Shown piece after piece: positions 9,856-20,236 of a DNA stretch of 64,000 bases. Numbering within the stretch: the first letter of the stretch is position 1; every line of letters begins with the position of its first letter. This DNA is from Porphyridium purpureum (taxonomy: Eukaryota; Rhodophyta; Bangiophyceae; Porphyridiales; Porphyridiaceae). The position numbers and the translations under genes were made by a program. The stretch lies in the NCBI GenBank assembly GCA_008690995.1, contig VRMN01000001.1, forward strand, positions 3,720,001 to 3,784,000, in the 5' to 3' direction. Under the pieces are notes generated by a model, which made no database searches, was not told where the DNA came from, and saw nothing but the letters and a program-made list of their open reading frames with translations.

Positions 9856-11451
9856 CTAGGCCCCCATTTCATACAGCGCATCCACGTATGCCACAGCAAG
9901 TTCTCCCACAATGGATCGGTCCGGGATGCTTGCAGCTAAACCGTACATTGCGCCTTGGCCATCTTTAAAGGCCCCTGCGGGCGCAGTCCTCACTTCTTCC
10001 ACGCTCGCCTTCAAATCTTCTACAAATGCATTAGCATCTGTCATTAATGTGACGCACAGATGGAGCGCTGGAGGGTCCTGCAATGCATTCAATTCCCACC
10101 CACGGCTGCTCATGGCATCCAGCACATTGAATACGTTCAGTGAAGTTGATTGGAAAGCAACCACACTCACTTTGGGGTCCCCGCAAACCTGCAAATCGTC
10201 CAGCACCCGCACGCCTGCCAGTACAGTTTTTGTCGACTTCATGATCTGCTCTGCTGCTTCGCGATACCCGGCCTTCCCCATTGACGTCATGACCGCCCAG
10301 CAACCCGCTACCAACGCTCCTGACCGGCTGCCTGCTAAAGTGGCGGTCGCGTACACGCCGCCTGTCCAATCTGCAGACACGTGGTACTGAAACGCACGGA
10401 GTTTGGCATCACGGTACATAATCACAGACGTTCCCTTTGGTGCAAATCCGTACTTGTGGGGGTCACATGAGATGCTCGACACACCGGACACCGAGAAGTC
10501 AAAGGCAGGTATGGATTTGTCCACTTCGGCGACACATGGAATTAAGAAGCTACCCAAGCAGCAGTCCACATGACAGCCGATGCCGCGCGATTCGGCCAGA
10601 GCAGCAATCTCGCGCACCGGGTCCACAATTCCGTGAGGAAAACTGGGCGCTGATGCGACCAGCGCGACCGTGTCTCGGTTGATCTTCCTGCTGATTGCCT
10701 GGACGTCCGCGGCAAACGTTACGGGGTCCACTTCCACAATCTCCACGTCAATTCCGAAATAGGCACCTGCTTTGAAGAACGCAGCGTGCGCGGACTTGGC
10801 GACCACTATGTTTGGCCGCACCACACCTTTTGCGCGACCCCAGTCGCGGTACGCCTTACACGCGAGAAGAATGCTTTCCGTCCCACCTGATGTCGTCGTG
10901 CCGCAGCCGGTGCCGCTGTCCACGTCCGCGTGAAATAGACTCAGTGTCATCGCGACAACTTCAGCCTCCATGCGGCGAACAGCTGCAAACACACCTGGAT
11001 GTAAGGGGTTAGAGAGAAGAAAAGACTCCATGGCGGCGGCCGCGACTTTCAGAAGATCTGGGCGTCCATGGTACACTGCGCCGCTGATTTTTCCACTCTG
11101 CCAGTGTGCGTTGTCCTCGGCAGCCCAGTCCCGCAGCTGCGACAGCACTGCCTTTTCGGGTACTCCAACATCCGGAAGCCCGCGGATGGTATTACCTGGC
11201 GGCCAGCGCATCCCGTGGCGGATCGATTGCTTCGCCTTGTCGAGCTCTGCATCGATCACACGTCCAGCAAACGGCGCTTTGCGCGCGAGTCCCACCGACC
11301 ACTTGCCCAGCAACTTTGCCCATCCACCCTCCTCACGCGCACGCCTTCTAACCCATGTCGATAGCCACAGCAACGAAGTTACATACACGCCACTTGCGCA
11401 TCCACAGAGCACCAACACCTTCTCATCACTGGGGACTTCAACTTTCCACAT
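9856..11451 (-). CDS. Sphingosine-1-phosphate lyase (PLP-dependent)
   Basis: 531 aa from ATG 11449-11451. It cleaves sphingoid-base 1-phosphates to a fatty aldehyde and phosphoethanolamine, the only exit from the sphingolipid pathway. An N-terminal membrane segment (VLVLCGCASGVYVTSLLWL) is followed by the group II decarboxylase-like fold: KISGAVYHG, GTTTSGGTESILLACKAYRD, ASAPSFPHGIVDP, HVDCCLGSF, and the PLP-binding lysine in CDPHKYGFAPKG near residue 333. All of these match the S1P lyase family. The protein probably sits in the endoplasmic reticulum. The frame is open further upstream but only with TTG, so the ATG is preferred. The ~480 bases upstream, to the DHHC gene, show no other gene. 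Confidence 0.92.
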   Translation of the reverse strand: MWKVEVPSDEKVLVLCGCASGVYVTSLLWLSTWVRRRAREEGGWAKLLGKWSVGLARKAPFAGRVIDAELDKAKQSIRHGMRWPPGNTIRGLPDVGVPEKAVLSQLRDWAAEDNAHWQSGKISGAVYHGRPDLLKVAAAAMESFLLSNPLHPGVFAAVRRMEAEVVAMTLSLFHADVDSGTGCGTTTSGGTESILLACKAYRDWGRAKGVVRPNIVVAKSAHAAFFKAGAYFGIDVEIVEVDPVTFAADVQAISRKINRDTVALVASAPSFPHGIVDPVREIAALAESRGIGCHVDCCLGSFLIPCVAEVDKSIPAFDFSVSGVSSISCDPHKYGFAPKGTSVIMYRDAKLRAFQYHVSADWTGGVYATATLAGSRSGALVAGCWAVMTSMGKAGYREAAEQIMKSTKTVLAGVRVLDDLQVCGDPKVSVVAFQSTSLNVFNVLDAMSSRGWELNALQDPPALHLCVTLMTDANAFVEDLKASVEEVRTAPAGAFKDGQGAMYGLAASIPDRSIVGELAVAYVDALYEMGA

Positions 11452-11932
11452 GTCGTCATGGATGAGGCCCTCGTGATCTCGACAGCCTCGTTGCTCCTCA
11501 AGCTGGCTCCGACCTCGGTGCAAACAACAGACTTCCGAATGCGGTACCGAAGATCCAGAAGGACACGCCCTCTTCAACGCGTTTCAAAGCCGCTTTCGTC
11601 TTATTGCCGGTTTCAGTCCAATGTGCATTCTTGGTTTTGCGCTCGGCTTGGAAGTTGTGGGATTAAGCTTCACGTACGCGAGACAAGAAACACGCAAGTC
11701 GTATCCCTCTGTGCAAAGATGGCGCATCGACCTGAGGCAATTGCATGCGTCCAACGGTGTTGCCGTCGGTGACGCGAATCCTATTCGGCCTCGTATCTCT
11801 TATTTGCGTGCCTTGCGGATTCTCTTGCACAAGCGTTCGAACGCAGGTGGATACCGAGAACGAAGACATGTTCTTTGGGACGCGAAATGGTGGGCATTAT
11901 GGAAGCGCACAATAAATATATTAAAGATATCA

Positions 11933-13243
11933 TCAATGGGCAATCTCTGAGGGCGCCTGCTGCCCGCCACGCGAATTTACAATGGTCTCTTGGTCCGCAC
12001 CAAGCAACTGGACTCCGTTCGCATGTTCCAGCTTGATCGGCGCAGAGATTTTTTCCGGGGCCAGCTTGTTGAGTACAAGCGCCTCGACGTCAAAATCGGT
12101 GTCCGGCCCTCCATACCTGGCTTTGATCTTACTATGCGTTTTGCGTTCAGTTACCCGGACCCATATCGCGTACGGACCTCGTTCTGGGAATGGGTTCGTC
12201 TCATTATGCTTCCCGTACGTGTGCTTCACGAACTCGTTCGTCGTAAGGTTGCGCCACATCAAGTAGAGGTGGAAGCCTGTCAGGCCACCTGCGAAAGCTA
12301 AGCCTAAGAAACAGTACAACATCAGTACCAACAGAGCCCCGGATCCCCAGAAGCCCAGCGCTTCTCGAAACGCTTCGCCAGAGCTCAGCTCGGGCATGAT
12401 TCTTTGGAACCGCCGCGTGTTTTCAACCAGTTGGACTGCGCTCATGGCGATGGCGAGCATCAGCATTACTGTTGTCGAGCTTACAAAAATGAAAAAGGAG
12501 CGATAGTTTCTTCTCCCCACGCAGTTACCCAGCCATGGACTAGATATGGATCATTCAAAAGATGGCACATAAAAGCGCAGGGGTATACTTGGTCAGCACC
12601 ATTGCATGCATTTCGAGAAGAAAAAAGGAAGTCACGAAGGCGGACGCGGTTGACTGCGACACTGCTGCGTCATTTCGAGACCACCCAGAAGAAAGCAAAA
12701 AGCAGAGCGCTAATGAGAAGGAAGGCGATGGAAAACGAGAAAAAAAGCGTCCTCAACGTACCAGTGGTGGTCAAAGCGCTCCACGCAATTATTACAGACA
12801 TTGCAATGGATGGCGCGCGGAGGTCTCCAGTGGCGGCAGGTTTCGCAGTACTTGACAACGACCTGCGTATCATTTATCAGCACTGTCTGCTCGCGCATGA
12901 CATGCTCATTGCCCTGCATGCTGGGCGGCGCGACGCTCTGCTTTGGAATGATGCCCGGGTCATCTGAGGTGGCCAAGACAAAGGACACCAACACCGTTAT
13001 ACTCAGCGGCAGCGAGACAGCGAGCACGACCCATCCAGCCGGCGTCCAATACACACACAACCACGCCACGCAGATCCCGTAGTACAAGCCGAGCGGCAGC
13101 AGCATGCCGACGAGCGTGCCGACGGCGTTCCAATAATCCGGGCCTGTCAGCGCGCGGCCGCTCCACCACAGGCGCGAGCGCGTCTCATACGCGCCGCGCT
13201 TGCAGCGCCCTGCGTCTAACCGCGTCCCCACCTTCACCACCAT
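11933..13243 (-). CDS. DHHC-type palmitoyltransferase, two exons
   Basis: Coding exons are 13243-12762 and 12539-11933, 362 aa. The intron (12540-12761, 222 bases) starts GTACGT and ends CTAG, and splits the catalytic motif itself: exon 1 ends in ...RFDHH plus TG, exon 2 supplies the rest of Cys followed by PWLGNCVGRRNYRSFF, restoring DHHC-CPW. Protein S-acyltransferases of this family transfer palmitate to cysteine. Membrane pairs lie at ~45-95 (VGMLLPLGLYYGICVAW, VVLAVSLPLSITVLVSFVL) and after the motif (SSTTVMLMLAIAM, LVLMLYCFLGLAFAGG). DPG, the Cys-rich zinc motifs, TTNE (TTxE) and an NPF near the C-terminus are all present. Best match is the ZDHHC9/14/plant PAT group. Start chosen at ATG 13241-13243. 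Confidence 0.9.
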
Positions 13244-14096
13244 CTCCCCACCCCCACCCTTCCTCCTCTCTGCCAGAAGCACAGACCCACACAACCCCCG
13301 CCCTCACCACCTCCCAATCATCCCGGTCGAAACTCTTTTCTCAAAATCGATTTCTTCTCCACTGTACATGCTCCCACACTAACTGTACCCCAACACTCAA
13401 CTTTAACCTAAATGGTTAACGGTTACCATGACGAATCGGTTCATGACCAAATGACCGAATAGTTTGACGGCTTAACAGCCTAATGGCTTATTGGCTTATT
13501 GGCTTATTGGGTAGCCGTGAACCGATAAGAATGGTGTTGGGGAGAGGAGAATAGTTGGGTGTTGTTCAGGTGGCAATCGAAGCGTGGTGCGCGTGGGTTG
13601 GGAAGCAGATAGACAGCCTGCGCATGACGCTGGATGCCGACCGCGCGTGGCCGCTGTGGCGGCTGGTCGGCAGAGCGAGTGAGTCAGTGATCTGGCTGGA
13701 AACGATCGACGCCGAGCATGGGTGTGGCGGGCAGGTTGCATGCATGTCTTGCCGGCGAGTGAGAAGTTCTGAGCGCGTCCGCAGCAGCCACTTTGGGGGA
13801 GGTACAGTTGTAGACAAGTCGGGGGTGTACAGTGAGACCGAGAAAAGCAGGCGGCGGATTTTTGGAAGCGGGGAAGAAAGAGCCACAGGGAGTTGGTTGG
13901 GCTTGGGAGGGATGTTTGCAAGTGGATGCATCGACACACGACGGTGACCGTGGTGGCGGTGGTCGTGTCGGCGGTGGATGCAGTGGCTGCGTGCGCGCGG
14001 GTGGGCCACGCACGGGGAGCGAGCTCGTGACGGCTGGATTCGGTCCCGCGTCGCTGCGATGCGCCGAAAGCACGTGCGCGCAAACGGGGTCCGAGC
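13244..14096. promoter_or_regulatory. Divergent promoter with CTGTAC, AACGGTTA and CCAATAAGC elements
   Basis: Between DHHC (-) and MED16-like (+). CTGTAC occurs at 13362 and 13383, and GTACAG at 13802 and 13827. GGTTAACGGTTACC lies near 13414, and GGCTTATT is repeated three times in tandem at about 13485-13509. Both element types recur elsewhere in the window. No gene is supported inside. Confidence 0.5.
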
Positions 14097-17000
14097 ATGA
14101 AGCCGGTGTACTTCGTGGAGGTCGCGGACGGTGGGGGCGAAGGGACGTCGCGGAATGTGGTGGCTGGCGCCGCGGGGTCGCGGCACGTGCGCGCGCAGAG
14201 CGTCGCGTGGAACGAGCTCGATGACCTTGTTGCGTTCAGCACGGAGCAGGGAAAAGTGTACGTGTTCCACCCAGAGCTGCCGAATGTGCTGTGCGAACTG
14301 GAGGCCGCAGATAATGCGCCTGTCCAGCGAGTCGTCTGGCGAACCCCGCGCGACTTTATGCCACTCCTTGTGACGTGCGATGTCAACCACCAGTTGGTGT
14401 TTTGGAAGTGCGTGCAGCACCGCGTCAACCTGTGGGAAGTGTGTCTTGTACACGATCTCGGCAAGCCTCTAGTATGCCTGGGGTTCACGCCAGACTCCAT
14501 TACCCTTGTCTGTATCACAGTGTCTGGCGAGATCATTGCCCTGGCGCCGCGCTTGCGCGAGGAGGAGCCCGGCATGTTGTCCTCAGCGTATGAGATGGTT
14601 CCACCACTGAACGAGCAACCAAGCCCAGCCGCGTGGCTGCTCGACCGAGGGATCAAGATGGCCGCGTTGGCGGGCTGCCAGGCACGTGAGCACGCGAATA
14701 CATTGTACGCCGCGATTCTCATCAATCAGGACGTTCCCTTTGTCGTGATTTGCCACATTGCTACGTTCACGATGAGCAACCAGGGCGCGAGCCCTACACT
14801 TGTTCACGTGCTCCGTTATCTGGCCGCATTCTCGCTGCAAATTCCGGGCGCAGGCGGTGTCAAGGCATTGGAGATTTTGCCAGACGACGGTATGCTGTAT
14901 GCTGCCTACGAGAAGGGGCTGATTGCTTGCTGGAGCATGCAAGATCCAGTACCGTTTACATCCATGGCCGCGGTAATCGATCCCGAGCTTGCAGAATTTG
15001 GCTTCTCGGTACGAGCCACTTTCCAAATTCCTTTTCAGGACAGCCACTTTGTTGCCGCGCTGGCGGTGTCGAACAAGAGCAAGTTTGTTCTCGTGTCGCT
15101 TTCGAGCTGTTCACTTTTGCTCCTGGATTACCAAACTTTGACTGTACAAGAAAGCTGGCAGGGTCCTAGCACGTCCTGTCCTTCACCGAACCGGAACGTC
15201 CGAGAAATTGCAGGCATGGGAAAGGATGCAGGTGACGGAGTTGCTGGCGGCAGTATTGTCGACGACAGGGATATGGCATGCGGTCCTTTTTACCCGTTTG
15301 CCCATAGTTGCGAGGCCATGGAACTGGAATTCCTGGATCCGAACACCATAATCCAAAACGGCGCGTTTCCAACGCCATTTTCCGGTCCTATTGACGACTA
15401 CAGCGGTCAACGGCAGAGTCAGACCGTGGCTGGCGCTGCCATTACGCAAACATATGGAACTCGACCGGGCAGGAGGCCTGACCAAGCGATGGCACATGAT
15501 AGAAGTCACGGCTTATCCGGGCTTGCACTCAGTCCAGTCGGGGCGTGCGCTGTTGGAGTATCGGCATCTGGTTGTATTCGAATGTTAATTTTGGATCGTA
15601 CGCTGAAAAACCCAGAGTTGCTTGCAAACGGGCTCATCCGTACAAGCAACCGCGGCATGCGGCGTGGTGGCTGGGATATTTTTGCAAGCACATCCGTAGT
15701 GTTCCAACTCTCGTCGTCAGCGCAAGGTGACTGCAATGAGAGTGGCAGCAGCGGTCAGAGCGATGGGATCAAAAACCTTGCTGCGTCGATGGTGCGGCAC
15801 TTGGCTCAAGGCGACGCCTCGCGTGCAGAATCTTTGCGTTTTATTATGCTTTCTTCGATCGACGCTGACATGGGTGCTATTTTCGCGGCCCGGCGGTTGC
15901 TGGAGCTCGCCATGGAGGCCATCCAGCACACCGCGCCTGCGGTAATTATGGACCAGTTTGCTCGCGCAAAGGAGAGTATGGGAAGCTCTCTATCGTCCCT
16001 GGAAAATGTCACGCAGAAACTGCACGAAATTACAGCTCCACTGCAAGTGACCGCATCGGTGTTTGAAGCCCTTCCCCTCGTCGACTGGATTTTATTGCTT
16101 GTCACGGTGTGGCTCAAGCGAGTGGCCAAGTCTTTGGTCTCGTCAAACAATGCTTCCGAGAAAGATACGCCTGAAATGGATCCGCGCTGGCGTGCAGTGT
16201 GCGACAGCGAGCCGTGTGTGCTGCAGGAGCGGTCGAGCATTGTGACCGATGGTGCGCTGAGTCGCGCGCTGCGCTCTGCAGCGTTTGCGGCGGCATGTAT
16301 TATGCGTTTGTACGAGCAGAGTTTCCCGGACGACTGCAAGCTGGCACTGTTGATCGAGCGAGGCATCGAACAGATGCAGACATCCGTATTCAGCATTCGG
16401 TATTGCCGCTTTGGAATCAAGGAGTGCACTGACCTTGTCGCGTGCATGTGGGATGTGTCTCGCGCATTCGAGCACAAGGATGCTAACAATGGCAATGAGC
16501 AAGATATAAGTCGGCAGGGAGGACGCACTGCAATGATTTTCCAGGCGCTAGCGCGCCACCCGTTCGCGGCGACAGCCATCCAGTGTCGCGGTGCCAAGCT
16601 GAATATTCACACGGCCGAGTGGGCACTTGGCATTCGAGGTGCGCCCAGTGGCGCCGGTTTCATAAATTCCTTTTCTCGGCGTCGTTGTCTGGCGTCCGAC
16701 CCGAACGTGAAAAAGGAGCTCGTTTACGACTGCATCACGGGCGAACCGCTGTCTGCGTCGAAACCGCTGCGGCGCTGCTCCTACTCGGGTCTTTTTTCTG
16801 TCGAGGTGGAGAACTTGCGCGACTTGCCCAAGTGGCAAGCGCGTTGGGAACTCGAATCGCCCTTTGGGGCGCCCTGGATACGAGTACCATCGCTTGACCA
16901 TTGTTCATTTCAAGTGAACTGGGCGTCCACAAACAAGCGCGCAACGCCGGACGACGAGTATGGCGTTTTCACACCGGCCGTAACTGGACGTACAGCGGCT

Positions 17001-18155
17001 CCTGAAGGTGGTCCGCATCCACAAGGTGCATTGCCCACAAAAACAGAGGCTGTAGGGCTTCCGGAATCCGATGAACCGTCACAAATTCCTTCAAGAAGTC
17101 TGTTGACGAGCGACGGTGTGCATGGAGCACTCATCCACGGAAGAGTGGATGCTCGCGAAAACACGGCAGAAGCAGCCACTGGGGTGGCACCATCGAAGGG
17201 GGCTGATCAGGGAATCGGTGCACATTCACGGCAGCAGCAGCCGCAGCGCTTTTCCCTCCCTTTCGCACCATCGGGCGGAGCCGGATCTGGTATGACCAGC
17301 ATCTTAGATACAGACGATATGGTCTCTCAGCGGTCGTCAGTTTTGTCGCATCAGTCGGCTCATAAGACAGCTAGTCAAAAGAGTGGGAGAACGAAGGGCA
17401 AGTGGAGAAACGGCGGTGGCAACGTCGGCGTTGCGAAGGCTCAACGGAAGAGCCCGGGCTCTCAACAATCGCGTAGAAATCTGGCCAAGGGGAAAGAAGG
17501 CTCTGAAGAGGACTCGACGGGACACTTGAGCGCTTATCAACGCGGGCCATGCGGTTCCACGAGTCATGTTGTCACAGCGCAAGAACATTCGGCTTCAATT
17601 GGGGGAAGCGTTCCCAGCCGGCCGCCGCCTGCGTCGGTTCCGTCGTCCGTGCACCTCGGGGGCTCTGCTTCTGGTCTTTCTGGCGCACAGGCGGAGAGTG
17701 AGGATGCCACGGCGTTAGCAAAGGCGCCGCCCTTACCAAGCGAGATCTGGCGCGGGAAGTTCCGACTCTTTGGACCTGATGGCAAAGTAACATTTAGCGT
17801 CAACTGTGCAGCAGTGTCACTGGAGCGGCAGGGCTACCAACCGCTGCTAGATGCATCGAACTGGCCTGAATGTCTCGATTGCAGTGCAAATCAGCTGAAA
17901 AGTGCGTCCGAAGTGTGGCCGCGGATGACACAGCCGGATGCGCGCTGGTATGCTCGGATGGTGATGCTGGACACCCAAATGCCAGCGTCGCGCAAGATGG
18001 AGGAGCTCTTGCGAGTCATCATTCAGCGAAGGCTCGTGTTTGAGTGCAGTTCGCGCGCTCAGCATGGAACTCTGTTTTTGTGGGGTATTGAGCACGAGCG
18101 CCAACCGACCATGTTTGGAATCTATTTGCCGCACGAGCTACCCGGAGACATGTAG
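14097..18155 (+). CDS. Mediator tail subunit MED16-like protein with C-terminal ACID/PTOV-like domain
   Basis: 1352 aa, single exon, start ATG 14097. Residues 1 to ~500 form a WD40-like propeller (SVAWNELDDLVAFSTEQG, VQRVVWRTP, LVFWKCV, GLSGLALSPVGACAVG). A helical region follows to ~885. At ~891-930 comes CSYSG...WQARWE...GAPWIRVP, which parallels the Cys-rich, W-x2-RW, W-x-RVP ending of animal MED16. A disordered Ser/Gly/Gln-rich linker spans ~930-1215. Residues ~1217-1352 (IWRGKFRLF, NWPECLDC, ARMVML, GTLFLWGI, MFGIYLPHE) resemble the activator-interacting ACID/PTOV domain of MED25. MED16 and MED25 are both Mediator tail proteins, so a fusion would make sense. The MED16 call is fairly good; the ACID call is tentative, with a SPOC domain as the alternative. 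Confidence 0.65.
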   Translation: MKPVYFVEVADGGGEGTSRNVVAGAAGSRHVRAQSVAWNELDDLVAFSTEQGKVYVFHPELPNVLCELEAADNAPVQRVVWRTPRDFMPLLVTCDVNHQLVFWKCVQHRVNLWEVCLVHDLGKPLVCLGFTPDSITLVCITVSGEIIALAPRLREEEPGMLSSAYEMVPPLNEQPSPAAWLLDRGIKMAALAGCQAREHANTLYAAILINQDVPFVVICHIATFTMSNQGASPTLVHVLRYLAAFSLQIPGAGGVKALEILPDDGMLYAAYEKGLIACWSMQDPVPFTSMAAVIDPELAEFGFSVRATFQIPFQDSHFVAALAVSNKSKFVLVSLSSCSLLLLDYQTLTVQESWQGPSTSCPSPNRNVREIAGMGKDAGDGVAGGSIVDDRDMACGPFYPFAHSCEAMELEFLDPNTIIQNGAFPTPFSGPIDDYSGQRQSQTVAGAAITQTYGTRPGRRPDQAMAHDRSHGLSGLALSPVGACAVGVSASGCIRMLILDRTLKNPELLANGLIRTSNRGMRRGGWDIFASTSVVFQLSSSAQGDCNESGSSGQSDGIKNLAASMVRHLAQGDASRAESLRFIMLSSIDADMGAIFAARRLLELAMEAIQHTAPAVIMDQFARAKESMGSSLSSLENVTQKLHEITAPLQVTASVFEALPLVDWILLLVTVWLKRVAKSLVSSNNASEKDTPEMDPRWRAVCDSEPCVLQERSSIVTDGALSRALRSAAFAAACIMRLYEQSFPDDCKLALLIERGIEQMQTSVFSIRYCRFGIKECTDLVACMWDVSRAFEHKDANNGNEQDISRQGGRTAMIFQALARHPFAATAIQCRGAKLNIHTAEWALGIRGAPSGAGFINSFSRRRCLASDPNVKKELVYDCITGEPLSASKPLRRCSYSGLFSVEVENLRDLPKWQARWELESPFGAPWIRVPSLDHCSFQVNWASTNKRATPDDEYGVFTPAVTGRTAAPEGGPHPQGALPTKTEAVGLPESDEPSQIPSRSLLTSDGVHGALIHGRVDARENTAEAATGVAPSKGADQGIGAHSRQQQPQRFSLPFAPSGGAGSGMTSILDTDDMVSQRSSVLSHQSAHKTASQKSGRTKGKWRNGGGNVGVAKAQRKSPGSQQSRRNLAKGKEGSEEDSTGHLSAYQRGPCGSTSHVVTAQEHSASIGGSVPSRPPPASVPSSVHLGGSASGLSGAQAESEDATALAKAPPLPSEIWRGKFRLFGPDGKVTFSVNCAAVSLERQGYQPLLDASNWPECLDCSANQLKSASEVWPRMTQPDARWYARMVMLDTQMPASRKMEELLRVIIQRRLVFECSSRAQHGTLFLWGIEHERQPTMFGIYLPHELPGDM

Positions 18156-18310
18156 CAATAATGATTGCTTTGTGGCGGTCAAGGACAGCATTGTGCGTAC
18201 TTGTGATTCTTTTCAGTACGTAACAAAAAAGCGATCGTGGTGCACCGTGCCAGAGATCTTGTGCATGGGTTTTGTGAGGCCTTTACAGACGAACTGTAGC
18301 TTACCATGTG

Positions 18311-18330
18311 TATATATATATATATATATA
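18311..18330. repeat. (TA)10 microsatellite in convergent spacer
   Basis: Ten TA units in the 400-base spacer between the ends of the MED16-like and SmG genes. The rest of the spacer shows no gene. Confidence 0.9.
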
Positions 18331-18554
18331 GAAATCATTCTCAGAGCAGAAAGCGACGACGTCACAAGGGACTCATCGCAGGCCCACTCGAGAATCATTC
18401 TCCCTACTTGTCTTTATTGCGCACCGCGCCGCGTGCGCAGGCGGATCTGTTGCTCTGCCCACAGCCGCGGAAAGAGCCGATTCTCTCGACGGAGCTCGTC
18501 AAATCGCGCAAGTTGCCGAGATCATCTTTGCGACGAGGATGAATCAGGCGACCG

Positions 18555-18788
18555 CTAGGTCATTCGCTCACGTACGTCCATCACCACAATGCTGCTGCCG
18601 CGAATGACCACAGTACCCAGCGGCGTGTCGTCGGCGTCGCCCCGATGCACTTGTACCGCGTCATCCAACACGATATTCATGAACTGGTCGTACCCACGCA
18701 GCGTGCCGCGCACCTCGCGCTGTCCATTCAGGCTCACATGCAGCTGCCGGTTCATCAGGCGCTTCATTTCTGGTAGGTATCGAGCCAT
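18555..18788 (-). CDS. SNRPG: Small nuclear ribonucleoprotein SmG
   Basis: 77-aa Sm protein. Sm1 reads LPEMKRLMNRQLHVSLNGQR, then GTLRGYDQFMNIVLDD, and Sm2 is GTVVIRGSSIVVMD, matching SmG rather than other Sm/LSm proteins. SmG is part of the seven-membered Sm ring on U1, U2, U4 and U5 snRNAs. Start at ATG 18786-18788; the open frame runs further upstream but that part does not look like an Sm fold. It shows the spliceosome is kept despite few introns. Confidence 0.9.
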   Translation of the reverse strand: MARYLPEMKRLMNRQLHVSLNGQREVRGTLRGYDQFMNIVLDDAVQVHRGDADDTPLGTVVIRGSSIVVMDVRERMT

Positions 18789-18972
18789 GTTGCGAGTTCC
18801 TTCCTCACCAACCACGCGCTCCTTGTTTGATCTGTGCCCGCACGCTACGCACGCAGCCGTGAGGACGGGCATGTTCGAATGTCGGAACGAGGCAGCGGCA
18901 AAACGTTTGATGTTTTGGTAACTACTTTGATGGAGAGACTACTACGGGAAACGCAAGCTACGCCCTTCGAGC

Positions 18973-19782
18973 CTACCACGACTCAGCTGGGTCAAGAAGC
19001 ATGGTCCCGGCAAGCTCGAGCGCCTTGGCCGATCCAAACATCTGTTCGACCAGCGAGAGCGCAAAGACCAGCGCAGTACCAGGGCCCTTGGACGTAGTGA
19101 TATTGCCAGCAATCACGACGCTATCCTCGTCTGTATCAATGGGAATAGGGAGCGCATCAAGGAAGTGCTTTGCGGGGAAGCACGTGGCTCGCCGGTCTTT
19201 CAGGATGCCGTGCGGTGCCAAAATGACGGCGGGCGCCGCACAGATGGCAGCAATCCTCTTATTCATGGAATCCTGCTGCAGCAGCATTTCCTTGAGCGTC
19301 GCACAGTCACGCAGACGCTCTGCGCCCGGCATCCCGCCAGGCATGGCAATGAGGTCAAAATGCATGTCTTTGACGTCGTCGATCATGGCATCTGCGTCGA
19401 TTTTCAACCCACGCGACATGGTACAGACACGAATCAGCTCCACGGACGCCACTGTCACATCCGCACCCGCACGCACGAGCGTATCTGTGATGCATGCGGT
19501 CTCAATTTCCTCGGAGCCATTCGCGATGGGCACCAGCACGCGCTTCACATGCACAGGAGCCGCGGCCTGTCCCTGCGCGTCGCCTGCTGCCTGCTGCATG
19601 CGCATGGTGCGCGCGCCGCGAGCACGGCGCACGCCGCGCGCAGAGACGCGGCTGCGGCTCGCCAGACTCGTATCCACGAGCGCGCCGGCTTGCTGCGCAC
19701 GTATCGCCGTCGCACACACGCCTCCGGGCGCCAGCGCGAATGCCGGCACGACCGCGCCGATCACGACGCGCCTGTGCTCCAT
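18973..19782 (-). CDS. DJ-1/PfpI family protein with organellar presequence
   Basis: 269 aa from ATG 19780-19782. The DJ-1 fold starts at about residue 80: KRVLVPIANGSEEIE, FDLIAMPGGMPGAERL, and the nucleophile cysteine in IAAICAAPAVILAPHG near 186. The pattern is that of the DJ-1/YajL clade, which has protein-repair, chaperone or glyoxalase-type activities. The first ~80 residues are Ala/Arg/Ser-rich with few acids, like a plastid or mitochondrial transit peptide. A tetranucleotide repeat and four GTAC elements lie upstream. Confidence 0.88.
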   Translation of the reverse strand: MEHRRVVIGAVVPAFALAPGGVCATAIRAQQAGALVDTSLASRSRVSARGVRRARGARTMRMQQAAGDAQGQAAAPVHVKRVLVPIANGSEEIETACITDTLVRAGADVTVASVELIRVCTMSRGLKIDADAMIDDVKDMHFDLIAMPGGMPGAERLRDCATLKEMLLQQDSMNKRIAAICAAPAVILAPHGILKDRRATCFPAKHFLDALPIPIDTDEDSVVIAGNITTSKGPGTALVFALSLVEQMFGSAKALELAGTMLLDPAESW

Positions 19783-19839
19783 CTCGACACTGCTCAATGC
19801 CAGCAGTCAGATCCAACACACAACGGGAACCAAGCAAGC

Positions 19840-19912
19840 AGGCAGACAGGAAGGTACGCAGATAGACAGGTAAGCAGGCAGGTAGGCAGGCAGGTAAACA
19901 AGCCAGCCGGCC
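19840..19912. repeat. GGCA/GGTA-type tetranucleotide repeat
   Basis: Degenerate CAGGCAGG/CAGGTAAG repeats just upstream of the DJ-1 ATG, probably in its leader or promoter. Plain low-complexity sequence. Confidence 0.7.
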
Positions 19913-20049
19913 AGCGCACAAGCTACGAATCTCTCCTCCCTTCAACCTTCAGCTCCACACCACCACGCCATCACCGAGACACACCGCGCCTCCAGACCCA
20001 AGCTTAAAAAATGCGTTAGAAAAGTGGAAGCGGGAAAAAAAATCTGGAG

Positions 20050-20120
20050 GTACAGTGATCACCAGGGCGGCGTGCTGACAGTAACTTGAGGTACACTAAA
20101 ACGTACAGCGAAAGTACACG
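20050..20120. promoter_or_regulatory. Cluster of GTACAG/GTACAC elements upstream of DJ-1
   Basis: GTACAG at 20050 and 20103, GTACAC at 20091 and 20114. The cluster sits between the 3' end of the ACT gene and the DJ-1 5' region, about 270-340 bases before the DJ-1 ATG. Confidence 0.4.
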
Positions 20121-20236
20121 GGTTGTTTACGTGAGCAGCGGGAAGTGCCGGGATGGTTGAATGGATGTTGACCGTGTGAGTCGACCGTGGAGACGCTGCC
20201 AGCGCGCCATGGAATGTTGGATGCCTGTCGAGTCGT

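Noticed and set aside
13496-14725. 409-codon minus frame opposite the MED16-like gene start
   Set aside because: His/Arg/Pro-rich shadow translation; the plus strand has the structured protein.
18570-18578. GTACGT word at the 3' end of SmG as a splice donor
   Set aside because: The frame reads through to a normal SmG C-terminus and stop, so no intron is needed.
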